A stretch of DNA of 64,000 nucleotides from Roseobacter sp. MH60115 (GTDB lineage Bacteria; Pseudomonadota; Alphaproteobacteria; Rhodobacterales; Rhodobacteraceae), in contig NZ_JADOBQ010000003.1 in assembly GCF_015644665.1 (NCBI RefSeq), forward strand, positions 372,001 through 436,000. Direction: 5' to 3'. How positions within the stretch are numbered: the first letter of the stretch is position 1; every line of letters begins with the position of its first letter. Shown piece by piece: positions 17,730 to 25,706 of this stretch. The position numbers were made by a program, and so were the translations under genes. The notes beneath the pieces are model-generated. The model saw nothing but the letters and a program-made list of their open reading frames with translations. It made no database searches and was not told the origin of the DNA.

Positions 17730-17812
17730 TTACACGCGCTTCGTCAGACAGTTAATGGCTGTATGCAGCTACACACACATGCGCGGCGGAGAGGCTGAAT
17801 TCAAAACGGTCT
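17730..17812 (+). ncRNA. Candidate drt3 non-coding RNA region with ACACACACA tract
   Basis: The non-coding stretch directly after drt3b has ACACACACA at 17771-17779, 42 bases past the stop codon. In described DRT3 systems the partner ncRNA is reported, as I recall, to hold an AC-repeat template for poly(GT) synthesis. The tract and its placement are seen directly; that it is the template is inference. The 5' and 3' ends are not defined, and the RNA may extend into the structured module that follows. Confidence 0.4.
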
Positions 17813-17813
17813 T

Positions 17814-17891
17814 TTGGCAAAAAGGGTGGTCTTGGCGTGCCACCCCTATTCCATCCCTTGCGTTGACAAGGCTTAGGGCTTCGCCCTCAGC
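17814..17891. repeat. Hairpin-rich intergenic module C (oriT-like)
   Basis: TTGGCAA at 17814-17820, then hairpin GGGTGG (17824-17829)/CCACCC (17840-17845), then TTCCATCCC at 17849-17857, then a second hairpin at 17871-17879/17883-17891 with loop TTC. The order TTGGCAA, hairpin, TTxCATCCC, TTCG-loop hairpin matches modules A and B although the stem bases differ. It is followed by ardA, a typical leading-region gene, which favours an oriT reading. It could also be part of the drt3 ncRNA. Confidence 0.45.
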
Positions 17892-18021
17892 GCACTGCAG
17901 GCAAAACAGATCGAACAGATTATGATCGTTGTCGGCTCCCCCTGAAGGTTGCCTCCAACAACGACAGAATCTTTCGCCGATTTTCCCTTCCGCTTGCACA
18001 CCCACTGTTCGCCACGAGGCA

Positions 18022-18041
18022 GGGGTTGCAGGAGCAACCCC
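18022..18041 (+). promoter_or_regulatory. Hairpin in ardA leader
   Basis: GGGGTTGC (18022-18029) and GCAACCCC (18034-18041) form a perfect 8-bp stem with loop AGGA, 23 bp before the ardA start. Leading-region antirestriction genes of plasmids can be expressed from hairpin promoters on the transferred single strand. Whether this is one, or an attenuator, is not shown. Confidence 0.45.
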
Positions 18042-18064
18042 ATACCCTACGGAAGGAGAAGAAA

Positions 18065-18334
18065 ATGAAACAATCACAAGGAGATATCAGAATATACGTT
18101 GCCTGTCTGGCAGCATACAGTAATGGCATTCTGCATGGGCGCTGGATCGATGCGGAGCGAGACGCTTTCGACATCTATGCAGACATCCGCGAGATGCTTG
18201 CAGCCTCACCAGTAGAAAATGCGGAAGAGTGGGCAATCCATGACCATCAAGGGTTCGAAGGGGCGGACGTGTCGGAATACATGGGCATCGAAGAGGTCGC
18301 AGAGCTGGCGGCCTTCATCGCAGAACATGGTGAG
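18065..18334 (+). pseudogene. ardA: ArdA antirestriction protein, truncated
   Basis: Residues 1-89 read as the N-terminal half of an ArdA antirestriction protein (IRIYVACLAAYSNGILHGRW, EEWAIHDHQGFEGADVSEY, AELAAFIAEHG), a DNA mimic that protects incoming DNA from type I restriction. GGAAGGAG precedes the ATG. At about 18331 homology stops and the frame continues to 18757 only as antisense of the VirD4 gene, giving a chimeric 230-codon frame. The C-terminal half of ArdA (normally about 165 residues) is missing. Confidence 0.8.
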
Positions 18335-19615
18335 ATCTTGTCCGTTAAACAGCGTGCCGTGCATCACTTCGCGTTTCGCACGTGCCGCACGTTCCTGGGT
18401 CAGGCCATCGTCCAGCGCAATTGTTTGCTGACCAAGCTTGCGACTGAGGTGCTGGGCGGTCTCCAGATCGGAGATGCCGCCGCCGAGATAAATCTCGACA
18501 TCGGCGCTGGCCGAGAGTGTCATTGCGCCTGTCTCGCCCAAGTTGCGCTTGATCTGGCCAATATCCTGGTAGACGCAAAACGGGCTAAGACCAAAACCCC
18601 GGCCAATGGCGTAAAACTCCGCAATCTCGGGAAAGCGCCCAAGTTGTGCGGCTTCATCAATCACGAGGTTGATGGTCGGAGCATGGGGTTTGCGCTGCTT
18701 CAGCGTGCGCACGGTGGAAAAGCACTGCCTGATCAGCACGGCGTTCTGCGCGATTAACTCGGCAGGCATCATCAGGAAGACAAAAACCGGGCGGTCGCTG
18801 TCTTCGGTCAGCACATCCAGTGTGAAATCCGCACCCGCATTGCTGGTGAACGTGTTTTGCAGATTGGCGTCATTCATGAAAGCGAGCGCGTTCGCGATCT
18901 CGCTCAGCACGGAATCATAGGTCTTACGGCTGTCTTCGGCCATTTCGATCATTTCGGTGTAAGTCACGTGCAGATCAGGCTCGCCCATTCCGGCCATGGC
19001 GTCCGCCATCTGTTCCCACGCCTCAGGCGCAGCACGGATCATGCAGACCAGATCATAAAGGCTTTGCGGCGAGACGCTGCCATCGGCATGCACCAGCCCC
19101 CGCAGCAGCGGATCAACCCAGTTTTGCGCCTTCTGTTCAAAGAACCGCGCATCGCCGCCCCCGCTTTCTGGCAGGAAGGTGCGGGCCGTGCGCCGTGCAT
19201 CAGCCACCAGCGTGTTTGACGAGGATTTCAGATGGCTTAGTAGCGAGAGGGAATGGCTGGGCAGGTCGTGCAAGTCGTAGGGATTGATGTAATAGGCATG
19301 CGCGCGGCTATGAACGAGGCTCGGTCCCATCACCGCTGCCATCTCGCCCTTGGGATCAAGGATCAGGTAACGCGGCGGCTCACCCTTGCGGCCTGATTTG
19401 CGACCCGTAGCGCCCATGATGTGGGCAAGCTTGGTCGTGAACTTGCCGCAGCCCGCACCGCCGATCAGCAATGCCCCGGCTTGTGCGGAATGCGAAAGCA
19501 TCCGGCCTTGATGAAAGCCAATCGGCACGCCGCCTTTTTTGCGAAATGCGCGGCGCACTTCAAAGGGATCGGCAAACCGGGCCGAGCCATGCGGGTGTTC
19601 CTGGTAATGGGTCAT
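18206..19615 (-). pseudogene. VirD4/TraG-type coupling ATPase, module 2 (3' truncated)
   Basis: A 469-residue VirD4-type ATPase with Walker A GGAGCGKFTTKL, ILDPKGEM, Walker B LVIDEAAQLG and YAIGRGFGLSPFCVYQDIGQIKRNLGE. The last ~42 residues are antisense to the ardA remnant, so the natural C-terminus has been lost to a rearrangement. The core motifs are intact, so residual function cannot be excluded. Start 19615 is taken with CAGGAAC upstream. Upstream lie a small TM protein and a multi-pass membrane protein, the same order as in module 1. Confidence 0.8.
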
Positions 19616-19670
19616 TGCGGTTCCTGCAAAGTGGGAGGGGTGGATCGGCCCCACTTGGGGGCCGCCCCGG

Positions 19671-19814
19671 TCAGGTGAAAATCGCGATCAGAAAGATGAT
19701 CCCGAGCGCGATGACGGCAGCGCCTTGCAGGACTTCTTTCACGTGATCGAAGAAGGTCTTCTCGATACGCGTGCGGTGGATTTCACCGACTTTTTCACGG
19801 ACTTTTCTGGGCAT
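19671..19814 (-). CDS. Small single-pass membrane protein of VirD4 module 2
   Basis: A 47-residue protein: a basic N-terminal part (MPRKVREKVGEIHRTRIEK) and a hydrophobic C-terminal segment (GAAVIALGIIFLIAIF). AAAGGAG lies close before the ATG. It matches in design and position the 57-residue protein of module 1. A role as membrane partner of the coupling ATPase is inferred. Confidence 0.65.
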   Translation of the reverse strand: MPRKVREKVGEIHRTRIEKTFFDHVKEVLQGAAVIALGIIFLIAIFT

Positions 19815-19850
19815 GGTTCTCTCCTTTTTTTGCTCAGATTTGGATTGAAT

Positions 19851-20150
19851 TCAGGCGTAGCGCAGCGCAAGCGCCGTCACGCCACTGGTGAGCGCCACAA
19901 AGATCGTGACGCGGGCTGAGAAAAACACCGCCGGATACATGAGGATGAGCCACGCGATATCCAGCATTTCCAGCATGTCGCGGCCATAGGACCGCGAGGC
20001 GGCACTCAGGAATAAATCCCGCGTCCAGTCGTAAAGCAGCGGCGCGAGGATCATGGCCGCGATGAGGGCAAAGATATTGGCCATCGCATCCGTGGATGCC
20101 TGCATCATCGACTTGGACGGCCCCTGCCGGGGATCGTTTGGATAGTTCAT
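19851..20150 (-). CDS. Membrane protein of VirD4 module 2
   Basis: A 99-residue protein with about three hydrophobic segments (IFALIAAMILAPLLYDW, IAWLILMYPAVFFSARV, IFVALTSGVTALAL). GAAAGGAAGG precedes the ATG. It corresponds to the 98-residue protein at 7896-8192 in module 1. Confidence 0.7.
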   Translation of the reverse strand: MNYPNDPRQGPSKSMMQASTDAMANIFALIAAMILAPLLYDWTRDLFLSAASRSYGRDMLEMLDIAWLILMYPAVFFSARVTIFVALTSGVTALALRYA

Positions 20151-20190
20151 TGCCTTCCTTTCAACTATGCGCCGGGCGCACTTGTCCTGT

Positions 20191-20214
20191 CGCTGAAAAC
20201 GGCTGTTTTCAGCG
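20191..20214. promoter_or_regulatory. Perfect 10-bp inverted repeat
   Basis: CGCTGAAAAC (20191-20200) and GTTTTCAGCG (20205-20214) pair perfectly over 10 bp with loop GGCT, 41 bp upstream of the membrane-protein gene of VirD4 module 2. It is either an operator for that operon or a terminator-like hairpin; there is no long T run beside it, which favours an operator. Confidence 0.45.
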
Positions 20215-20390
20215 TGGCTTGATTTGGTCTTCGATCTTGGTTCGTTGTCGGCAGCAGAAGCTGTGGCCGATGTCAGATGATGTATTTCCCCGTACGCTCT
20301 TTAAAAGATGACCGAGATTGCCATCTCTAAAGCTAGAGAAGTTTGCTGTACCAAATTGAAGTAAGCCACTGTAAGTACGGATATATTTTT

Positions 20391-21161
20391 ATGGCCAGAA
20401 CCATCTATGTTTCGAAGAACCGCTTTGTTCGTAGATCAAAAATGAGCGAATCCCAGTTCGTCACGCTCTTGTTTTTGTTCCTCGAAGGGTTATCAGCAAA
20501 AGACGCACGGCACCGGTTTTCTTCCTATCTCAAATCTCATGATGCTTTAGTTCCAAGCGTAAAAACCATTGCACGCCTGTTCACCCGTGTCGGTCGCTAC
20601 ACCTTCCACAAAGTCGTCGAACCACAGCTCTGGATGACAGACGCCGCTATATGCCAATCCCATCTGGACGACGGTCAGGACGCCTACCAGAAGTTTCTGG
20701 ATCAAACCGCGCAGAACCTCATCCTAAACGCCAGAGAACAGATGTCGTTGGAAATGTTCCATACACTCGCAGACAGCAAGCATGTTGGTTCTCCTTCCGA
20801 TATGCTGAATATGGAAATTCGCGCCTTGCTTGTTGCGCGAAAGGGGGTCACCGACATTCGCGCTGATGTCGGACTGGCCTGTTACCGCGCGGAAGCGCCT
20901 GGAGGTCTACCTAGGAGACGGGTCGATAAGGAGCACATCGATAAAATGGCAACTGGACTGCTTCAGGACATGATTACAGACCCATTGGACAATGACGGTA
21001 ACGTGCATAGCTACATTCGCACCGAACCTTACCGGTTCCCATACGCGAACTTTGGATATCCTGATTGGGACCAAATGCACAAAAAGGGTTTTTCCATCAA
21101 GGCATGGAACAAACGCCATGCGCAAAAAGCACCTATGAAACAGAAAAAACCAGGAAAATAG
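20391..21161 (+). CDS. Hypothetical protein
   Basis: A 256-residue basic protein from the ATG at 20391 (a start 16 codons earlier is possible). The N-terminal part (ESQFVTLLFLFLEGLSAKDARHRFSSYL...VKTIARLFTRVG) looks like an HTH-containing helical region of the sort seen in transposase-related proteins. The C-terminus is lysine-rich. I cannot assign a family. It is expressed away from the VirD4 module 2 operon. Confidence 0.5.
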   Translation: MARTIYVSKNRFVRRSKMSESQFVTLLFLFLEGLSAKDARHRFSSYLKSHDALVPSVKTIARLFTRVGRYTFHKVVEPQLWMTDAAICQSHLDDGQDAYQKFLDQTAQNLILNAREQMSLEMFHTLADSKHVGSPSDMLNMEIRALLVARKGVTDIRADVGLACYRAEAPGGLPRRRVDKEHIDKMATGLLQDMITDPLDNDGNVHSYIRTEPYRFPYANFGYPDWDQMHKKGFSIKAWNKRHAQKAPMKQKKPGK

Positions 21162-21297
21162 TGGATGCTCTTGGCTATCAGACTGCTGCTCAGGCCTTGA
21201 GTGGGTAGGAATTGGCATCGGTCTCATATGGGTGCGTTCCAGCTTAAACCTTCACTGCGTGGGCACACCTGTTAACGACATTTTAACGGAAAATATA

Positions 21298-21303
21298 TAT
21301 AAT
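21298..21303 (+). promoter_or_regulatory. Candidate -10 box TATAAT
   Basis: A perfect TATAAT in an AT-rich tract 7 bp before the GTG at 21311. TTAACG occurs twice upstream (21272-21277 and 21283-21288). If used, the transcript would start at or next to the start codon, giving a leaderless mRNA. Spacing to the TTAACG boxes (20 or 9 bp) is not ideal, so this is tentative. Confidence 0.35.
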
Positions 21304-21310
21304 ATACAAT

Positions 21311-22069
21311 GTGATACGAGATATTGATCTAGAAACGTTTAGCCTGAAAGCGCAATTTGCCAAACACGCGCAGGATTTTGACGACCTCCAGAACGAGATG
21401 GCCGGACGTGATGTCGGGCGGATCGAACGGTTCCTGAACGCTGACATCCGCGAAGACAAGATCAACGGCAAACGCGGCACCCGCAAGGAAGCAGGACTGA
21501 CCAATCTGCAAATCCTGATGATGAACAACCCGGCCTATGCCGCGCTGTTCGAGGAAACCGTTCAGGTTCTAAGCGACGCTCAGCGCAGGTTGGATGACTT
21601 GCTCCGGCGCGTTCAAGCCGAGGTCAAGCACGCCAATGCTGCGCTTGATGACAAGCTGGATCGTGCGGCGAGGCTACCGGATGGAACCAAGGTGTTCAAA
21701 GATCAAAACGGCGATATCCGCACAGAGGACGGCACATTGGTGGCCCCGGAACTTGCAGCCACAATCCTCTGGCGCGGCGATGAACCAACACTTGAAGCGA
21801 TCAATGCGGACAAGGATCGGCTCAATCGCCTGAGTGATTTGGCCGATGATGTGCGAGCTGGCCAGGCCGAGATCGGTGGCATGCAATCCGGCATGGCGGA
21901 TGAAACCGAGCCGCCAAGCGCCGATGACTTGAACGGTTTCAAGAAACGCGCCGAGGAAATCACCCAAGGCACCGAACAACGATTTGAACAGGAAATGACG
22001 CGTTCAGCGCCAACGGTCGCTAAGACCAGCGTGGAAGCTACGTCTGACTTGGTCGTGCCAAAACTCTAA
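21311..22069 (+). CDS. Hypothetical coiled-coil protein
   Basis: A 252-residue acidic protein starting with GTG. Helical, coiled-coil-like segments flank a small beta element (LPDGTKVFKDQNGDIRTEDGTLV). Its GC content and style match the element backbone rather than the AT-rich cargo. It could be an element maintenance or mobilization accessory protein; no family is recognised. Confidence 0.6.
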   Translation: MIRDIDLETFSLKAQFAKHAQDFDDLQNEMAGRDVGRIERFLNADIREDKINGKRGTRKEAGLTNLQILMMNNPAYAALFEETVQVLSDAQRRLDDLLRRVQAEVKHANAALDDKLDRAARLPDGTKVFKDQNGDIRTEDGTLVAPELAATILWRGDEPTLEAINADKDRLNRLSDLADDVRAGQAEIGGMQSGMADETEPPSADDLNGFKKRAEEITQGTEQRFEQEMTRSAPTVAKTSVEATSDLVVPKL

Positions 22070-22074
22070 CCAGA

Positions 22075-22419
22075 TCAGAAATCCCCGCATTCCTTCTCAA
22101 TCACGGCCAGGATGACGGCTTGAGGGTGAAAGTCCGGCAATCCGCGCATCACTTCCAGAATTCTGGCGGATCGCTGCGGTTGGCTGGCATCGCCGCCGCC
22201 AAACCATGCATCAATGCATTCCGCAATATGGCCATGCTCACCCGTTTGCGTTGCGACAATCCCGATCATGGTGACAGAGGCCTGAAAGTGACCGTCCTGC
22301 TTGTCTGCGCTCCATTCCAGTACATCCGCACCGGTGAACCCATCGGCAAAAGATTGCTGTGGACAGATCAGGCAGACCGTCAGAAACGCTTTGCCGGATG
22401 CCTTTAATGCGTTGATCAT
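22075..22419 (-). CDS. Secreted small protein, Rap1a/Tai-like
   Basis: A 114-residue protein with a signal peptide (LKASGKAFLTVCLICPQQSFA) and a mature domain (GFTGADVLEWSADKQDGHFQASVTMIGIVATQ...CIDAWF...ILEVMRGLP...AVILAVIEKECGDF) that resembles Rap1a/Tai-type small exported proteins. A similar protein is at 62529-62843, also close to a serine recombinase. It is divergent from the recombinase at 22462, with 42 bp between start codons. Confidence 0.65.
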   Translation of the reverse strand: MINALKASGKAFLTVCLICPQQSFADGFTGADVLEWSADKQDGHFQASVTMIGIVATQTGEHGHIAECIDAWFGGGDASQPQRSARILEVMRGLPDFHPQAVILAVIEKECGDF

Positions 22420-22461
22420 AAACGAAGGTTTTTGATCACCCGCACTTTAACAGGAGGAAAT

Positions 22462-23205
22462 ATGGGCGTATACACGGAAAGCCGCGATTTGCGGCGCATC
22501 GCATCGGCAAAACGGGTCAAATCGGTGCCACAGCGGTCTTGCTCAGAAAGGTTCGTTTTTGAGCAGCGCAGGAGGCAACCACTCATGCATGTTTGGCCCA
22601 GTATCGATGCGCCGGGGCGGCGGATCGGCTACGCGCGCGTGTCCACCAAGGACCAGAAACTGCGCATGCAGCGCGACGGGCTGAATGACGTGGCTTGTGA
22701 AAAGATATTCGAAGATCACGGCGTCTCCGGCAGCAAGGCCAGCCGCCAAGGGCTTGATGCCATGCTCAAGGAACTGCGCGAAGGCGATACGGTCGTGGTG
22801 TTCAAGCTGGACCGTCTAGGGCGCTCAGTCCTGCACCTGTCCGACCTGCTGGTGCGGTTCCGCAACCAAGGCATCCACTTTTGCTCCTTAAGCGAGGGCA
22901 TCAACACGACCACCCCCGGCGGCAAACTGGTCTACCACCTGTTCAGCGCCTTCGCCGAATTCCAGCGCGACATCATCGCCGAGAACACCATCGCCGGATT
23001 GGAAGCGGCAAGGAAGCGTGGCACGCGACTGGGCAGACCGCCTGTGCTGGATATTGAGACGGTTTTGCTTGCGCATCAGCATATCAACCAAATGGGCCTG
23101 TCAGTTTCAGAGGCAGCGCGCAGGATCGGTGCAGATCGCTCAACCTTGGGCCGATGGCTTGGGATGTTAAGAGCTAAGCAAGGTGACTCGACACCCGGGA
23201 TGTGA
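22462..23205 (+). CDS. Small serine recombinase (resolvase/invertase type)
   Basis: A 247-residue recombinase. After a ~50-residue N-terminal extension comes the catalytic domain: RIGYARVSTKDQ with nucleophile Ser, HGVSGSKASRQGLDAML, DTVVVFKLDRLGRSVLHLSDL, GKLVYHLFSAFAEFQRDIIAENTIAGL. A C-terminal helix-turn-helix follows (LSVSEAARRIGADRSTLGRWL). AGGAGG precedes the ATG at 22462. A later Met at 22585 would give the usual length (about 206), so the N-terminal extension may be untranslated. Confidence 0.9.
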   Translation: MGVYTESRDLRRIASAKRVKSVPQRSCSERFVFEQRRRQPLMHVWPSIDAPGRRIGYARVSTKDQKLRMQRDGLNDVACEKIFEDHGVSGSKASRQGLDAMLKELREGDTVVVFKLDRLGRSVLHLSDLLVRFRNQGIHFCSLSEGINTTTPGGKLVYHLFSAFAEFQRDIIAENTIAGLEAARKRGTRLGRPPVLDIETVLLAHQHINQMGLSVSEAARRIGADRSTLGRWLGMLRAKQGDSTPGM

Positions 23206-23289
23206 TAACGGTTGACATGGAGTGCATTTGCTTCGTCAGGTTGACCATCATACCCAATTTCACGCCCTAGCGATTCTGGAGTATTATTT

Positions 23290-24129
23290 TTGAAGCATTT
23301 TCTGTCGTGCCTCTTAATTCTTTCGGCCAGTTTGTTTCTGCGTCCACACGTCGCCATGGCGTCACCGGAATTGCGAAAGGCAGCGAATGTTATGGTGATG
23401 GCGGAAGCCCTATTGGCCGAGACTTCATTGCTCAGTGAGCGGTTTGGCGAAAACATAGAGGAACTTGTATGGTCCGCATCATTCTCGGAGCGTCAGTGGG
23501 TGGTGAACATCAGTAGCGTTGTTAACGGGCAAGAAGCTAACATGACGATGACTGGTTATGCTTGGGGTGATGACGACGAAACCATAGCGATTAATTACTC
23601 CGGTTTGGGCAGGGTAGGCGCCGAACCCGTTCTGATGCACGGACAAGCTGTTTGGCTTTACGATCCCGAAGCGCAGGACTATCAATCCATGGATTTTCAT
23701 CATGTCACGCGAATTGGTGAAAACTCTATTTGGGGATGGGTGCTTGGAGCTGAAATCATAGTTGGCAGCCTTGGGGGAAGTGCGCTCGCGGTTGGAACTT
23801 CTGCAGCAGCAACGGGCGGTTTGGCATTGGGGGCCGCTCCATGGATAGCTGCGGGAGGCGCCGCAAAAGGTGCGGCAGGTCTTGTGACTTTCAGCGCTGC
23901 TGCGAGTGTATTGCTAGAAGCTGACGAGGCTCCAGAGCCACCTCCAACTCCGACGCGCCCATCTCTCCCAAGGAGCAACGAGGAACTTTTGCCAGAACGC
24001 GGAAACATCATTGTCGCACTGTCAGGCGACGGTCAGCTAACGGGTAGCGCAAGTGACGGAACTCATTTCTTGAATGGCTCATACAACTGGAACGAAGGCT
24101 CTGCTAACGGATCCATCTCATCACAGTAA
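23290..24129 (+). CDS. Exported protein with Gly/Ala-rich hydrophobic segment
   Basis: A 279-residue protein starting with TTG (GGAG upstream) and a signal peptide (FLSCLLILSASLFLRPHVAMA). A helical N-terminal domain and a beta segment are followed at about residues 150-205 by a long Gly/Ala-rich hydrophobic stretch, then a proline-rich linker (PEPPPTPTRPSLP) and a Gly/Ser-rich tail. The hydrophobic stretch could insert into membranes. No family is recognised. Confidence 0.6.
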   Translation: MKHFLSCLLILSASLFLRPHVAMASPELRKAANVMVMAEALLAETSLLSERFGENIEELVWSASFSERQWVVNISSVVNGQEANMTMTGYAWGDDDETIAINYSGLGRVGAEPVLMHGQAVWLYDPEAQDYQSMDFHHVTRIGENSIWGWVLGAEIIVGSLGGSALAVGTSAAATGGLALGAAPWIAAGGAAKGAAGLVTFSAAASVLLEADEAPEPPPTPTRPSLPRSNEELLPERGNIIVALSGDGQLTGSASDGTHFLNGSYNWNEGSANGSISSQ

Positions 24130-24169
24130 TGTGTTGCAATGTTACAGTATTTGCTTTAAGCATATGTTT

Positions 24170-24367
24170 ATGAAAGAAATTTTTAATAGTGAATCTTTTC
24201 GAAAGGTGAGTTGTATCGGCGCGCTGGCTCTTGGCGGGCTTGGAATACTAAGTGGCATCTTCCTTGCAGCGCATGGAAATCCCGCTGCTCTAGGGATACT
24301 TCCTAGTGCGTCAATGTTTGGATTGGGTTGTGCTGGTATGGCAGGGTTGAGCAAGCATAGCGTTTGA
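24170..24367 (+). CDS. Small hydrophobic protein
   Basis: A 65-residue protein (ATG at 24170, or 24164 two codons earlier) with two hydrophobic segments (SCIGALALGGLGILSGIFLAA and LGILPSASMFGLGCAGMAGL). The size and two-helix layout are holin-like or peptide-toxin-like, but nothing else supports a function. It follows the exported protein with a 40-bp gap. Confidence 0.45.
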   Translation: MKEIFNSESFRKVSCIGALALGGLGILSGIFLAAHGNPAALGILPSASMFGLGCAGMAGLSKHSV

Positions 24368-24450
24368 TGATCCTCTTGCTTCTATTGGATTGATATTATT
24401 GGCCCATAGCGCAAAATGCGAGAAGTGCCCTTTTGGAGCGATAATGCAGT

Positions 24451-24889
24451 AGGCAAGTTTTGGACGCCATGCTTAATCATCTGCGCGAAGGCGACACGGT
24501 AGTGGTATTCAAGCTCGACCGTTTGGGCCGCTCGGTTCTGCACCTCTCGGATTTACTAGTACGGTTCAGTAATGAAGGCATCCAATTTTAAGCTTGAGCG
24601 AGGGCACCACCACCCCAGCCAGCAAGCTGATCTATCACGTGTTCAGCGCCTTCGCCGAATTCCAACGCGACATCATCACCAAAAACACCATCGCGGAACT
24701 AGAGACAGTAAGAGGCTCGGCAGGCCGTCCGTGTTGGACTTTGTGACGGTGTTGGCTGCGCACCAGTGTATCGATCCGACGGGTATTCTTGTCTCCGAAG
24801 CAGCGCGCAAAATAGGTGCAGATCGTTCAACTTTGTATCGCAACCTGTTTAGGTTGATCGGGGGTGCTGATTTTTCAACCAAAGTATGA
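24451..24889 (+). pseudogene. Decayed copy of the small serine recombinase
   Basis: Translations in shifting frames match the recombinase at 22462: LDAMLNHLREGDTVVVFKLDRLGRSVLHLSDLL, then after a frameshift near 24590 SEGTTTPASKLIYHVFSAFAEFQRDIITKNTIAELE, then SRRLGRPSVLDFVTVLAA and an HTH (LVSEAARKIGADRSTLYRNL). The catalytic serine region is missing and frames are broken, so it is inactive. A ~40-bp sequence related to module B's left edge abuts its 5' end. Confidence 0.85.
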
Positions 24890-24925
24890 TATTCGATTGC
24901 TGTGAACGTCGTGGGGGCGAAGTTT

Positions 24926-25696
24926 ATGAAAGTCGGATATCCAAAACTGCGTCAATTTCGAACAGCATTCTCGTGCCTTGCCATCGCCACCATGTTTTGC
25001 ACCGCTCCGGTTGAAGCATCCCTATTGGGTTGGTTGGGGGTCAGGGAAGCTGGAAAGGACAGTGCTGACACTGTTGCGGCAGCAATTGACCGGGCAACGA
25101 AAGCCCTCGAACGACTGAGTCGGGAGTTCGGGACAGATGTCGAAGGCTATATTGCCGACATCGACAGAATTTCCGCTGCACGGCTTGGCGAATTTCAACA
25201 GGGCGTGGCCGAGAACATTGATTCAGTGGGCGAAATTGCAAGTCAGACAATTAGAGAGATAGCAAGAATCGAACAACAGGCATTCTATGATGCGCGTCAG
25301 TTGATCTGGGACGCTGAATGTTTAATTCCGGTCTTCGCAGAACAGGTGAAGGAAGTACTCGGAGACGCTTTAAACATTATCTCGGACTCACAAGCCGAAT
25401 TGAAGATTCCGATCATAGGGAGAGCCAAGGTAGTTGTTCAGAAAGTTAGCATCGCCTCGCCGGATATAGCTTACGAAGAAATCAAGAAAGGGTACATCGA
25501 CGCCCTTTCACAAATTGACGACAGCGAACCTGTCATCCGGCTGATAGCGGCCTATGGGAATATCGCGCGTATCGCGCGAAAAACATCATGTCACTATCGT
25601 GGGGGTGTCCTCGCAGAGTACTACTTGGCTGAAGTTGCTTATTTTGAGGACTTGTCGCACCCGTGGGCGCAAGTCACAGGCCTAAGATCATATTGA
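24926..25696 (+). CDS. Exported helical protein
   Basis: A 256-residue protein with a likely signal peptide (LRQFRTAFSCLAIATMFCTAPVEA) followed by long amphipathic helices (AAIDRATKALERLSREFG, RISAARLGEFQQGVAENIDSVGEIASQTIREIARIEQQAF). A GTG eight codons upstream is an alternative start. It forms an operon with the exported protein at 25707 (10-bp gap). No family is recognised. Confidence 0.6.
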   Translation: MKVGYPKLRQFRTAFSCLAIATMFCTAPVEASLLGWLGVREAGKDSADTVAAAIDRATKALERLSREFGTDVEGYIADIDRISAARLGEFQQGVAENIDSVGEIASQTIREIARIEQQAFYDARQLIWDAECLIPVFAEQVKEVLGDALNIISDSQAELKIPIIGRAKVVVQKVSIASPDIAYEEIKKGYIDALSQIDDSEPVIRLIAAYGNIARIARKTSCHYRGGVLAEYYLAEVAYFEDLSHPWAQVTGLRSY

Positions 25697-25706
25697 GGAG
25701 AAATCA

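Noticed and set aside
18335-18757. Long plus-strand frame continuing from ardA across the VirD4 gene
   Set aside because: Beyond about 18331 it is only the antisense of the VirD4-type ATPase and has no protein-like family signal; only the ardA part is annotated.
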